DNA of 64,000 nucleotides from Aedes albopictus (Eukaryota > Arthropoda > Insecta > Diptera > Culicidae), in assembly GCF_035046485.1 (NCBI RefSeq), contig NC_085138.1, forward strand, positions 366,361,238-366,425,237, in the 5' to 3' direction. Each line of letters starts with the position of its first letter. Within the stretch, counting starts at the first letter, position 1. Positions 46,612 through 58,435 of the stretch are shown piece after piece. Both the position numbers and the translations under genes were made by a program. The notes beneath the pieces were generated by a model. That model saw nothing but the letters and a program-made list of their open reading frames with translations. It did not search any database and had not been told where the DNA came from.

Positions 46612-47905
46612 TGTGATACCGAGTTCTCTATGTTGCCGTAGAATCTCTTGCAATGTTCCTTATGGAGGTAGTTTTACTCCCAAAATAATCAAGAATAACG
46701 TATTCAACACTTCATAAATTGATCCAGGAGGTCAGTTGAAAAAAATATGCCTGAGCATCACTAAACTAACGCCCGCTAGAGAGGGCATACAGCACAGCTC
46801 CCAAGACGATAATATGATAAAAATGGCAGCACTGGGTAGGCTTCAAACACATACAGATAAATGTAAAGAGAGTTACTTGTCATGTAAAATTTATTTTAGC
46901 CATGTGAACTTTCGGTATTGTGGGTTTACGCAATATGTCTGCTGATTTTGTCTTCCATGTCAAGTAATAGCTCTGAGCTCTGAATTAAATGACATAATAA
47001 CGGAAGTGTACAATATATATTATGAAATTTACAAGAAATGTCATGTGAACTGCAGTGCAAGCCGACACTTTAATCAATCATATATGAACATGAACTTGGG
47101 GTGGGTCAAAGTTGTATGGGCAAATTTGAAATTGATCAAATTCAATCAGATCAAAGTTTTCTAGATGCTCTTTGAGGACCCAAACAACTGTGCAAAATTT
47201 GAACATGATTGGTTCAGCTTACATTTTGCGCATCATGATTAAAAATTGTATGGAATTTTACATGAAAAAACATACTTTTTCGTATTTTTCTTGAAAATCA
47301 CTCAAAATTGTCCTTTACCATATAGATGCTCTTTGAAGTCCCAAACAACTGTGCAAAACCTTGATGTGAAAAAAACGACCTCTGTGACCCACGTCAAGGA
47401 CATAATTGACCTTCGCGGTTGTTCCTCTGTTTTTCCATGTTTACAGGATGCCAATAGCTCTTTTACAATATTGAAGTGAACTGATTTAGCTAGGATTCGC
47501 CAAAAAGTGATGGTGCAATGGAGTTTCAGGAAGTACCAAGAAATTTCAGGTGCATTCCCGGGGTCTAAGGAGGTTTCAGCGGGCTCCAGGCGATCTATGT
47601 CGGAAAGCCCTCAAAAGCTTAGGAAACCCCCTGAAGCACCCCTGTATTCCCTTTGGACTCGCTGGGAACTCCGTGGAAACGCCCTTGGCCCCAACTCAAA
47701 CGCCCTGGAAAAAGACCTGCTTTCGCGAACTAAGTTCCCTCAATAACCCATTTTTGTCTGTTCGGGACATAAACCTTTGTATAGTGCATGTCGTATTACT
47801 TTGAATGATTGATTGATTGATTTATCTCTATTCTAGAGCCCTCGGCTGGTTTGCGCTTGTATTACTTTATCACTATTGAGAAGATATAAAGTATTCGTCG
47901 TTGTT
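46612..47905. other. Unassigned sequence
   Basis: 47,140-47,370 repeats phrases such as CAAACAACTGTGCAAAA twice. 47,507-47,720 is a CCTGAAG/TTTCAGG-rich tract like 481-1080. 47,806-47,850 holds a (TGAT)n TTTATCTCTAT retroposon-like tail. No gene is supported. Confidence 0.4.
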
Positions 47906-47917
47906 ACAGTAGTCATT

Positions 47918-50900
47918 TTCAAACTCAGCTGACGAATTTCGCCCCAAATCGTATTCGGAGTTGGCAGCACCCTCTCAGATTACAATGAAACTTTCTGGGT
48001 ATGTACACCAAGACTAGATAAGCCACTTTGCATACTTAGTTTCTTCAAAATTTATCTGGACTGACTTTTGAAAAGGGCTAAACTTTTTTTATGGATTTTT
48101 TAAAAATGTTTTTAATCAAAAAATGACTACTCCTACAAAAAAGTGTTGTATGGGTGATTATCACAAAATAAGTCAAATTTTAAGAAAAAAATACTGAAAA
48201 AAATCCAAAATGAGCCCTACACTGAAAAAAATCATTTCTAAAAATTCAAAGTTGATTTAAAAAAAACACCATTTTTGATTTTGATGAAATTTTGTCTTAA
48301 GACAGGTAATTATGTTCCCTACCAACCGTCCATACATCACAAGATGGGCACTTTTAAGGAAAAAAGTTTTTCTAACAAAAGCTTTTTCATGTCCAAATTA
48401 TTATTTTTTCAGTGTCTTTTTTTAAAAACAAACTAAACCAGTGAAGGTAATCTAGTAATCTCAAAATGCAATGAAACTTATTGTGTCATATGCGACAATG
48501 CAATGCACCCTTATTCACGCAGCAGCACTCTAGAAGTACGAAACAATATACAATTAGAACACGCATTTCATACGTGCTGCTGTAATTTCTACCCAAACGT
48601 TTCTACCCCATGTTCTTACCAAATATTAGGTAAGGCTATTTATTAGATTCGAACTACATAATCGAAAAAAAAAAAACAAATCAAGAGTTGTACCTAAAGC
48701 AAATATGAACAAAACAAGAAAATGAATCGGTATCATTCAACGTGTTACTTCTCTTTGGTTATTAAAGGCAGTTCTGAAAAGTAATGGATCAATCGTATAA
48801 ATCAAAATTCAACAAATTCAAGTGCAGTGCAAAAATAAACAATCCAAAGTGCAACCGTCATAATCTACTGGGCATGTCATTAAGATTGATAGATAAAATT
48901 CATTCCATGGGATATACACATGAAATCGACGAATCGATGAGTATTTGTGAGTCATGTCGTGGATTAATAAGTCACAACAGAAGCCCGAATACGAAAAAAC
49001 GCCGATCGGATGGAAACGACGAAACTATGCAACCATCATTTAGTGGGCAGCAACATCATGATGTTCCAGAACCAGAACCGTCAACGAGTGGTCAACAAAT
49101 CGAACATGAGCTGGGTAAGTAAGCCTTCAACGTGTTAGCTTCTTTTATATAACTCATTTTGCAGCTCGTTGCAAAACTACATTTTTCAGTATTCTTCGTA
49201 TTTATCCAACCCGGCAAGCCTCGTTGGATAAATGTACTACTTGTGCGAAAAAAAAATCATTTTTGCAACTCGTTGCATAAATAACTATCATTAACTTTCC
49301 ACTGCATTCATTATTATATTGTTAACCTTAACTTTTATCTTACAGATATGGTACCATCTATTCCATCATTGGAGTCAATTCCGTCAACAGATCAACTACA
49401 GGGTCCCCATAATATTGAGAAGTTTAATACCATTGCTGAAACATTGAGTTTATCGCCAATCTCATTTAGAAACATGAGAAGTATGGAATATCGCATAAAC
49501 AAATCATTGCAGATTACGAAAGCAGTTCGAAAAAATATCTTCGGAATAGATTCAACGGATGTTGGCAAAGTGGAGGCGTATGACGAGATAATTATGCAGT
49601 TAAAGGATAAGTTCAATCACCCTACAACTGACAGAAGCGAACAGATTAAAATACTATCTGTACTTCCTAAGTCTTGGTCGGTAAATAAAATCACAAGAGA
49701 GTTTAACGCACCAATGTATATGGCGAGGCAGGTGAAGGATCTGAACAGGGTATTCTTTGTACCACAGAAAAAAGAAGGGGGCATGGTATTGATGACGATA
49801 CAAAACAAATAGTAAGAGAATTTTTTGATGATAATGATATCAGCAGGCCAATGCCAGGAACAAATGATTTTGTTTCTGAGGTTCGAAATGGAAAAAAAAA
49901 CAACAAGTTCAAAAACGACTTTTGATGATGTCGCTCAAAGAGGCTTATATGATTTTTGTAGATATGTACAAAACTGTGAATATTGGTTTCACAGTATTTA
50001 CACAATTGCAACCAAAACATTGTATTTTACTTGATTCTACTGGTATACATAATGTATGCATATGTACTATTCTTGAAAATGTAAATTTAATGTTCAACAG
50101 TATAAGAATTGTGTCACAAGATGAAATAATACAAAAAATGCTTTGCGATATTTCCACCAGAACAGATAATTGCTTTTTCCGTGCTTGTGAAAAGTGTGCT
50201 TGTAATGAACACATTGAAGAGGAACTTACATTGATATTAGAATCAAATGACAAAGAAGAGATTATATTTCAGCAGTGGTTGAATACTGATCGCTGTAATT
50301 TAGAAACGATTATTAAACCTGTTGATGAATTTGTTCCGTATCTTGTTGATAAAATTGACAAACTTATAACACACTACTTTATTCATAAACAACAATCATC
50401 ATTTCTCAGAAATAAAAAAGATACATTAAAGGATGATGAAATTCTTGCGATTTGTGATTTCTCTGAAAACTATACACCCATTTGAAATTTACTATATGAA
50501 AGATAATAAACTTGTAAATGTTAGCTTCATTATCATATCGGAAGTAATGGCTCACGATACAGTTGCGGTCCAGTTGTTCATCTCAAAAATGATAGATTTT
50601 ATGAAACAATTAACGAACTTTTCTAAAATTTATTTTGTGTCTGATGGGGCAGCATCACAATACAAAAATAAGAAGAACTTTGCTAGTCTATGTAGATTCC
50701 AGTCAAAGCATGCATTAAGAGCAGAATGGCATGTTTTGCAACGTTCCACGGTAAAGGTCCATGTGATGCTATTGGTGGCACTCTCAAGCGAATGGCAAAA
50801 GAGAGCAAGTCTAGCTCGAGATTATGGAAATACCATAACAACTCCACGAGAGTTATATAACTGGGCAGTTGTACAGACAGATAAAAATATAACTAAAATA

Positions 50901-51905
50901 AATTTCTGTTACGTATCCACTGAACAGTACATTAAAATGTCAGAAGATCTCGAAGAAATATATAACAACGCCAAAACAATACCAGGCACTCAGAAATTCC
51001 ATAGTTTTTTGCCTATTCCTGGCGACAAAGTAAAGGCAAACAGGTATTCTAATTCAGAAAATGAACCAAAAATATTTAGTATGATCGAAAAAAAAATAGA
51101 AAAGAACATGTTTGAAATTGGCTCTAAGACACATATATATATATTTGAAAAATTCATAATTATAAATAATTGTATATTTAAAAGTGCACTTCAATACATA
51201 TTGCGATCAAACATTACATTTCCTAAGAAAATACATTTGTAATATTTTGAAGTTTTTTATGTATAGGAAAACCCTTCCAAATGATTGAATAAATAACACA
51301 AAATCTCCTAGAACATTGAGTTTCATTGGATTCTAGGATTGTTATGGCCTTCACTGGTTTTATTGTTGATAACAAAATACACTGAAAAAAAAAATCATTC
51401 GAACAAGAAAAAGTTTTTGTTAGAAAAACTTTTTTTCCTTAAAGCTGCCTATCTTGTGATGTATGGACGGTTGGTAGGGAACATAATTACCTGTCTTGAG
51501 ACAAAATTTCATCAAAATCAAAAATGGTGTTTTTTTTAAATCAACTTTGAATTTTTAGAAATGATTTTTTTCAGTGTAGGGCTCATTTTGGATTTTTTTC
51601 AGTATTTTTTTCTTAAAATTTGACTTATTTTGTGATAATCACCCATACAACACTTTTTTGTAGGAGTTGTCATTTTTTGGTTAAAAACATTTTTAAAAAA
51701 TCCATAAAAAAAGTTTAGCCCTTTTCAAAAGTCAGTCGAGAAAAAAAAATTAGAAAAATGAGTATGCAAAGTGGCTTATCTGGGCAAGGTCTACACACCA
51801 AGAAAGTTTCGTTGTAATCTGAGAGGGTGCTGCCAACATTTGTTCGAGTTGGCGCGAAATCCGTCAGCTGCAAGGAAGGATTCGGATTGATATGAAAATA
51901 GTCAA
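47918..51905. mobile_element. DNA transposon with about 0.55-kb inverted ends
   Basis: Imperfect terminal inverted repeats run from about 47,918-48,484 and from 51,310-51,905. Landmarks in both are CAGCTGACG-AATTTCG, GTTGGCAGCACCCTCTCAGA, AAGCCACTTTGCATAC, GTAGGGCTCATTTTGG and AACCAGTGAAGG. They surround a decayed transposase gene on the plus strand. Exact ends and target duplication are not resolved. I recognise the transposase family from dispersed copies in invertebrates but cannot name the superfamily. Confidence 0.82.
48784..51242 (+). pseudogene. Decayed spliced transposase of the 48-52 kb transposon
   Basis: Exon 1 (48,784-49,114, Cys-rich start with ICESCRGLI, then a Ser/Thr/Pro linker) ends at GTAAGT. 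A 231-bp intron follows and exon 2 starts at 49,346 in matching phase 1. The reading then breaks: a stop at 49,810-49,812, frame changes near 49,795 and 49,917, loss of sequence after CDFSENYT at about 50,480, and another frame change near 50,745. Key blocks remain: KEAYMIF...CILLDSTGIHNVCICTI, CDFSENYT, SDGAASQYKNKKNFASLC, and in a shifted frame FHGKGPCDAIGGTLKR (about 50,748-50,795). The Asp-bearing blocks could be parts of a DDE-type catalytic core, which is inference. The element is not autonomous. Confidence 0.75.
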
Positions 51906-52060
51906 AAAATGATACCAATATTGATCATGCATCGAAACCCAATAAAGTGTGAAATGTAATAATGGGCTGCAAAATGATGAGACGACAAGGAGCGTCCAAC
52001 ATAGCTCTGGTCCTCACTAGTTCCTACTTCATGCTTCCAAGCGACGACAAAGGCTTAGCT
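51906..52060. other. Unassigned sequence
   Basis: Spacer between the DNA transposon and the non-LTR fragment; nothing recognised. Confidence 0.35.
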
Positions 52061-52061
52061 G

Positions 52062-52863
52062 ATAGTGCGGCCTTGTTCTTCTGACTTCAGCTGATTGAGG
52101 AGGTATGTCCCGAGCTTCTGTTCACCAAGGAGGTGCGGCTCAAACAGTGTGTGCTCTCGCATCCAGCGGCTGATTATGAAATACTCCTCCACCAGAAGCT
52201 ATAGCTTCTTTATAAAGTTATGATACTCCGAGCCAAAACTAAAGAATCATAACTACAAGAAAAGACATCAGGTTCATCCGAAGATGTAATATCCACACAT
52301 CCGGGGAAGTGCATACTGAATAAACATTCCAAAACTTCCTCATCAGAGGAAGTGAAATCGCCATTTGGCAAACAAAGTTCTTTCCCTTGAAAATCCTTAG
52401 ATTTTGCAAGGATTTTGTTCAACCGACTGGCTTCACTCAAACTGGAAACATTTGTACAAAGGCTTTTCCAGCTGGATCGTTCAGCAGACCGAAGAGCTTT
52501 CTGGTAGGGCCTTGTAAGCCGACCTGAAAACCTCCGATCCAGCCGAACGTCATCTGTTCCAACTCTTTCTACATTGTTTCCTGAATGTCGCCAGATCAGA
52601 AATCCACCAAGGGGTTCCTCTTGTGGTCTTCACAGACCGCAGAGGGCAAGCTTATTCAAAAGCTTCCATGATGAAGGCCGTTGTAGTATCAACGGAATCA
52701 TCTCAATCACTTGGAGTGTCAATGGATGGTGAGTATCCATGAAATTTAGCTGCAACCAAGTCGGCAAAGAGATCACAGTTGGTTTACCGGGGATTAACAT
52801 TCACATGTTCAAAAAAGATATAGCCATGGTCAGATAAAGATTCTTCATCTGACACATGCCAAT
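52062..52863 (-). pseudogene. Non-LTR retrotransposon: end of endonuclease, linker, start of RT region
   Basis: On the minus strand, starting at 52,860, the reading gives WHVSDEESLSDHGYIFF (the SDH of the endonuclease catalytic site, about 52,821-52,840), then AAFI/CPLRSVKTTRGTPWW-like linker words, then EASRLNKILAKSKDFQGKEL and FTSSDEEVLECLFSMHFPGC (52,440-52,210), the usual stretch just before the reverse transcriptase palm. Stops and frameshifts show decay. It continues the endonuclease fragment at 57,069-56,544 and is separated from it by a 3.7-kb insertion. Confidence 0.8.
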
Positions 52864-53042
52864 GAATTAACTACATCGGCTGTTTTCCTACTCTCCGCAT
52901 CGACCAATGTGGCGCTAGCTTCTATGCGCGAAAAATCGCTAAAAGTAAATCGCAAAAATATTGTATGGCGAATACCATCTAAAGGCAAATTATTCAAAGT
53001 GGAACACATTATTCGAAAAAATATTTGGTAGTGGTTGTGCAC

Positions 53043-53459
53043 TGTTTGGGAGTAAGCTCACCCAGTCTGGCTACACCTCTGGAGCAAACTAGTACTTTCC
53101 CACCACATTATTTCTCCTCTCCCATTGAGAGACATCAATGACGTCACTATTAGGATCGTAGAACTTTAGGCCTTAAATTATCGCCAGTAGGCTCTAGCTC
53201 TTAAGAAGGACGGTTGGAGAAGAGCCAAATTGGACTATTTAGGATTTTACTTTGTTCACTGTTTGATGTGTAGATTATAAGTAACTGTAAATATATGTGG
53301 ATTGTAGTGTAATAAATGTTGTATAATATGGACAATAAATGGTTAAAGTGTCGGACTATATGTGGAATTGTGTGATAAAACGAAGAATCTGGACCCCAAA
53401 ACGGATGGATACATCTCAATCCTGGATCTAAAACCCCATTCGCGGCAGTGTGCCTAACA
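53043..53459 (+). repeat. LTR-like 417-bp unit, plus orientation
   Basis: Starts TGTTTGGGAGTAAGC and ends GCAGTGTGCCTAACA, that is TG...CA with TGTT/AACA terminal inverse. It is followed by ACCCCTAGTCGATGTTGGGA...CCCAACATAATGG, then TCCTTCGAGCCGGAT, a phrase I associate with the leader of Pao/BEL elements (from memory). The inverted partner at 55,974 is also 417 bp. Confidence 0.7.
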
Positions 53460-53500
53460 ACCCCTAGTCGATGTTGGGAAGGGTCCGGTAACCCAACATA

Positions 53501-54560
53501 ATGGTCCTTCGAGCCGGATTATATTCTAAAACCCGGACAAAGGACACTGCTAGCGTTAAGGATATGTGGCTTGGCGCCAAAGGAACAATGGCATCGGTCA
53601 GAGCTTACAAAGAGCAGCCATCAAAATTCCAGTCCCATGATCACTACGATGGCTACAATCTCCATTGGAAACAAGGCCACTCAAGATGGCCTAATTGGAA
53701 GCAGTTGTGGAATTTCATTGGATCCATTCCCTACGGCACTAAACTCAAACCGATTACTAACCTGCCAAAACTACACTACCCTGGAATCGGTACGGCATCT
53801 GGAGGACATTCGACATCATCATCATCCTCGGCCGAGAGCCTGGTTGCCCAGGTAAATACACATTGTATATGTCCAGCCGAATGCTCCATGTAAATACTGA
53901 CACTCTTTCTACCACTTTCATCAATGGAATATTTGAGCAACTCACGATATGCAACGGTGCCGCACAATGGTCCAAACCAGCCACTTCCTATAACCAAACC
54001 CATCGCAACGGTATCAGCTGTGTGCAGGATTCTTCACCTGGAGTACTGCAGGAACTACAATATACACGGATGCACATCTCATGGTACAGCTGATATATTG
54101 GAATATTAGAAGAACCTACAAACAATGCACCAAAACAAACTAAGGCAGCTTCGAAGCACAATCTGGCCACGATCAAGCTGATGGATTAATTAACGTCGCA
54201 CACAAACTTGGGGTTTCAACGATACTGTGTAACTTCACCAGTGAGATTACTTGGAGCTCACTACCCAAGGGCGACGTCACCACTTTCACTTCACTGTCAT
54301 GGATGGATGTATCGAAAGCTTCAATACAGCCAAGTGGCTGCACCTACTTGGTCAGGTAAGCAGCTTACGTATATGTCTAGTCAAGCTAGGCATGAACACT
54401 TTCGATACTCACACCAATATTACATTCTCGGAATCGTCATCTTCGCCGTCGTCACTCATTCCCGAGATCGAGCTACACGGAAATCTACCAAGCTATAAAA
54501 ACGAGTCCAACGTACACGCTCGTCGTGAATTGTACCATGATATGTAGAGTTGTCCGTTTG
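53501..54560 (+). pseudogene. Remnant coding region, possibly Pao/BEL gag or protease
   Basis: A 130-residue open frame (53,501-53,893) starts right after the leader with MVLRAGLYSKTRTKD, holds a Trp-rich middle (LHWKQGHSRWPNWKQLW) and a SSSSSAES run. Further fragments follow in other frames, including VCVQDSSPGVLQEL-like text near 54,020. Position after an LTR and leader suggests retroelement coding sequence, but no domain is clear enough to name. The identification is weak. Confidence 0.35.
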
Positions 54561-55930
54561 GTGACTCGTTGGTCCGGGTCAGGCATTGCACTTGCGAGCG
54601 AGCTCAACGAGCATGAGCCTAAAGTGATCGCAGTGTCCCGGTGCTGTGAGCGATCTGTTATGCTCAACTCCTTTAAACTCAGCGATCACGATGACTCACT
54701 TCTGCAATAAACAATGAGCTAGAGTTTGTTTGACGACGCCTTTCTACTTGGTCGATTATGTGACAGTCGAAAATCATAGCAAACCATCTCTATTTTCATG
54801 CAGCCACTTCTGTCAAAACCTGCATTTGAAGAAGTTGGTACTAATTGAGGCTGAGAAACTGCTCAATAGTACCGGCGGATAAACCACGACTCCCGGATAA
54901 AAAGCTCAGCAATATGGAACGTTTAACACAGTCAGTCACAGGGCCAGCATGTTGCTACGTAATCCGGAGGGGCTACGCGAAAAAATAACGGATGGGAAAC
55001 TGTGAAGTTCTTATTGACTGGTCTAGTGGAATGGTATTCGCACACCTCAATGGTGGCGGTGCCATTTGATTGGACGATGGTGCATTGCTACGAAAATGGC
55101 CTGGGATGGCTTTTCCTTTGTTGACACAATCGATGGTCCACGGACGAGACCGTATTCTGTTTGTAGGTTAGGACTCTACGATCCGAGGAATAATAGTATG
55201 ACAGCTCGACACTGACTACGGACCGACTGGGACCATAAATTAATGACGTAGTATTTTGGGATGGAAGGGGACCTTCTAATTTTACTATGAACCATGTATT
55301 AGGATTGGAAAAAAAATACCGCCTTGAGCCCTTTGGAGACAGCTCTGGCCTAACCTTAGCCTGTAAAAGGCTACTCAGAATAATAGAAACATCGAAATAC
55401 AGCAGTTATTTATATTGGTAAAGGTTTCATTCACGAAAAAATGCGGTCGAAAATGTGACATTTTTTTCCATAATAAATCCAAGCTCAGCTAGTTTAGATA
55501 CAGTGAGCTGCGGTGCTCGATGCTCATTTAACTGATGAGCGTTCTAGTTCAATGAGCTTGAACGCTCATGGCCTATCTTTCTGATGAGCATCAAGTTAGC
55601 ATGAAATTGCCTGAGTTTTGCTCGTGAGCCGAGCTTTTTCAATGCCTGGTCCGGGTGTATAGTTTGAGAAACCGATGGAAAATAGTGTTAGCCAAGGAAA
55701 CCTCCAAGCTTCGGCAGAACATACACTAAGTGTTTTATATTTACCTTTGCAAACAGAAGATGAAGCAAACTTAGTGATGTTCGGAAACAACCTCCGATCC
55801 AATAATGCATTGCAGTGAAACCTCGTGTCCAATGTTATTTAGTGCTCCATTATTCCAGGTAGTTAAAATCGCACATGAATGCCGATACACCGTATCCATA
55901 ACTTGAGTATTGGTGACTCTCCGTGAGCCA
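54561..55930. other. Unassigned interior of the 3.7-kb insertion
   Basis: No frame above 80 residues is convincing, and no motif of reverse transcriptase, integrase or transposase is seen. Confidence 0.4.
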
Positions 55931-55973
55931 CATATGTTGGGTTACCGGACCCTTCCCAACATCGACTAGGGGT

Positions 55974-56390
55974 TGTTAGGCACACTGCCGCGAATGGGGT
56001 TTTAGATCCAGGATTGAGATGTATCCATCCGTTTTGGGGTCCAGATTCTTCGTTTTATCACACAATTCCACATATAGTCCGACACTTTAACCATTTATTG
56101 TCCATATTATACAACATTTATTACACTACAATCCACATATATTTACAGTTACTTATAATCTACACATCAAACAGTGAACAAAGTAAAATCCTAAATAGTC
56201 CAATTTGGCTCTTCTCCAACCGTCCTTCTTAAGAGCTAGAGCCTACTGGCGATAATTTAAGGCCTAAAGTTCTACGATCCTAATAGTGACGTCATTGATG
56301 TCTCTCAATGGGAGAGGAGAAATAATGTGGTGGGAAAGTACTAGTTTGCTCCAGAGGTGTAGCCAGACTGGGTGAGCTTACTCCCAAACA
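55974..56390 (-). repeat. LTR-like 417-bp unit, minus orientation
   Basis: Near-identical reverse complement of 53,043-53,459. The stretch 56,014-56,232 reads the same 72 residues as 53,419-53,201 in reverse. The 39-bp leader word next to it (55,935-55,973) is also shared. Beyond the leader the two sides differ. Confidence 0.85.
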
Positions 56391-56543
56391 TGCACAATGG
56401 TGACCACTATTAAGCCTACCAAATATTTTTTCGGGAAAAGCTTTGTATTTCAAGTAATTCAAGTTTAGATGCATTTCACCGTACAAAATTAAATTGATTT
56501 ACTCCTGCTGATCAACTGTGGCTGCGTGCAAAGCTGGTAGTCC

Positions 56544-57069
56544 ATTGGTCAGCTCGTGACTAATTCTGCTAGAGAAAAGCGTTATGTCTAACACTTCCTC
56601 TCTAGCAGGGACCATGAAGGTTGGGTGGTTGTCTATGTTAAGTAATCTAAGATCTTTAAGTATTCCATCAAACTCGAGCCTCTCAAATTAATGTCTGAGC
56701 TGCCCCAGATGGTATAATGAGCATTAGCATCTCTGCCAACAATTAACGAAAGGCCTTTTGAAGTGCAATATGCGACTACTTGCTTGAAAGCATCCGTAGG
56801 GGATGATTCATCATGCGGTAAATAAACCGAACAATAATCGTATTTCCTGTTGAGATTTCCAACAGACACATCGATTGTGATAGCACATACATCTCCAGTG
56901 TATGAGTGTAGCAACGATTGCGTTGTTGACAAGCACACATGCTCGAATTTGCCATTTCATTTTTACTGAAAGTAGCAAACACCGGATTCACAAGGATTCC
57001 TTGATAGAAATTCCCCTTACGAAAGTAAGGTTCTTGAACTAACGCCACTGTATAAGTAAATAATTTCAT
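56544..57069 (-). pseudogene. Non-LTR retrotransposon endonuclease fragment
   Basis: Minus-strand text gives TVALVQEPYFRKGNFYQG (QEP, catalytic Glu), IDVSVGNLNRKYDYCSVYLP and LIVGRDANAHYTIWGSSD (D-x-N-x-H...W-G), the ordered motifs of the apurinic-like endonuclease in I/R1/LOA/Jockey elements. A frame change lies near 56,930. The domain runs to DITLFSSRISHELTN and is then cut; its SDH end lies 3.7 kb away at 52,830. Confidence 0.85.
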
Positions 57070-57440
57070 TTTGTTTGCTCATATAATACCCAGAGATTAG
57101 TCCTTCTCTAATACATAGACTGTTTGGCTTTATTAACCCTAGTAGAATGTTGGGGTCGATATGACCCTGCCCAGACAGGCACGCTGAAGGTACACAACGC
57201 CATCGTTAAGCGGAAAACTCAGCATCTTAAGGGGGTTAAATCGATGTAATGGTTGGAGTTTTAAGTGACAATATTTCAATCAATGATTCATCCTTCTTCT
57301 ACCCATAGGCTACTCTTTCAAGGAATATTGTTGTCCAGATTTAACTTCAATAAATAACATTACTTTCTATCATTAATGGACATCCTATCTTTCCTATCCT
57401 ATATTTCAATAATGTTTTTTATGAAGTTGTTGAATTATTC
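57070..57440. other. Unassigned sequence
   Basis: No gene recognised; probably still part of the non-LTR leader. Confidence 0.3.
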
Positions 57441-57444
57441 AACC

Positions 57445-57705
57445 TTTTGTCCATTCGACCATTTGTCCCATTCGACCTTTTATCTTATTCGATCTTTTGT
57501 CCCATGCGACATTTTTGTCCCATTCGACCTTTTGTCCCGTTCGACCTTTTGTCCCATTCGACCTTTTGTCCCATTCGACCTTTTGTCCCATTCGACCTTT
57601 TGTCCATTCAACCTTTTGTCCCTTCGACCTTTTGTCTATTCGATCTTATGTCCTTTGACCTTTTGTCCTTCGACTTTATGTATATCGACCTTTTGTCATA
57701 GATTC
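57445..57705. repeat. 17-bp tandem repeat (CGACCTTTTGTCCCATT)
   Basis: About 15 units; the core (57,520-57,610) is nearly perfect and the edges have deletions (TTTTGTCCATTCAACC, TTTTGTCCTTCGAC). The right end reads TTTTGTCATAGATTC, the same stop point as the short relative at 30,322-30,380. Confidence 0.93.
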
Positions 57706-57962
57706 TTTATAAGACCCCCCTAACCATTCATTCCTAGGCACGGTAAGCATGAAGCCGCTTACTACCTTGAATTAGGGGTCACCTGATTAGTGGACTCCTA
57801 CCACTGGAACAGGTGATCCATAGTGCTATTCTGAACCAGTTGAACCAACCACTATCGACACTACACAGCTATCTAGGCTGATAGGGAAAAGAAAATAATA
57901 TTGGTGATCAATTTCATACGGGCCCGAAAAGCCGGTGAATTGATCATTGAATCCGGAGATAT

Positions 57963-58203
57963 CTCTCTCTCTCTTCTTGGCGTAACGTCCTCACTGGGAC
58001 AAAGCCTGCTTCTCAGCTTAGTGTTCTATGAGCACTTCCACAGTTATTAACTGAGAGCTTCCTCTGCCAATGACCATTTTGCATGTGTATATCGTGTGGC
58101 AGGCACGAAGATACTCTATGCCCAAGGAAGTCAAGGAAATTTCCTTTACGAAAAGATCCTGGACCGACCGGGAATCGAACCCGTCACCCTCAGCATGGTC
58201 ATG
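57963..58203 (-). mobile_element. tRNA-derived SINE, 5' end truncated
   Basis: The minus strand holds the B box GGTTCGATTCCCGGTCGG and body words shared with the SINE at 46,035 (ACTGGGACAAAGCCTGC on plus). The tail is (GA)n. A perfect CGGAGATAT (57,954-57,962 and 58,204-58,212) flanks it, extending to 12 bp with one mismatch. The A box is missing. Confidence 0.87.
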
Positions 58204-58435
58204 CGGAGATATATAAGGCTCAAAGTTGACTAAAAAGTGTATCGGAAATTAACTAGGGTATTGGTTCCATTATTAGGCATGTGGCTCCCATTTTCATCCT
58301 ACGAAAAACAATGGATTGAAGCGCTGTTCGTTTTGTTTCTTATTTTTGTATTTTTTTGTTAGAAGTGAGCACCCATGAAAACAAAAACAACGGAATCAAT
58401 CGGTGCCGTAATCGCTTGTTTTCGAATAGGATGAA
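58204..58435. other. Unassigned sequence
   Basis: No gene or repeat recognised. Confidence 0.3.

Larger units (their letters stand above)
52864..56543. mobile_element. 3.7-kb inverted-repeat insertion splitting the non-LTR element
   Basis: The endonuclease frame stops at about 56,544 and resumes at about 52,863, so 3,680 bp were inserted. The insert has inverted arms of about 600 bp: a diverged outer part (about 180 bp, shared words TACAA-ATT, AGTAAATC, CAAATATTTTTTCG), a nearly identical 417-bp LTR-like core, and a 39-bp inner leader. The middle (53,507-55,930) has no intact gene. CCAAT (left) and ATTGG (right) sit at the break in the host word CCAATTGG; a proper target duplication is not resolved. 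Confidence 0.7.

Noticed and set aside
46107..46612. Frames of 78 and 95 residues, similar to one at 63,544-63,852
   Set aside because: They lie within the SINE and its MITE; the similarity reflects the two MITE copies.
53201..53419. 72-residue frame, identical to one at 56,014-56,232
   Set aside because: Identity is due to the inverted LTR-like units, and the frame starts and ends inside them.
57445..57705. CRISPR-like regular spacing
   Set aside because: Units are contiguous 17-mers without unique spacers, and the context is eukaryotic.
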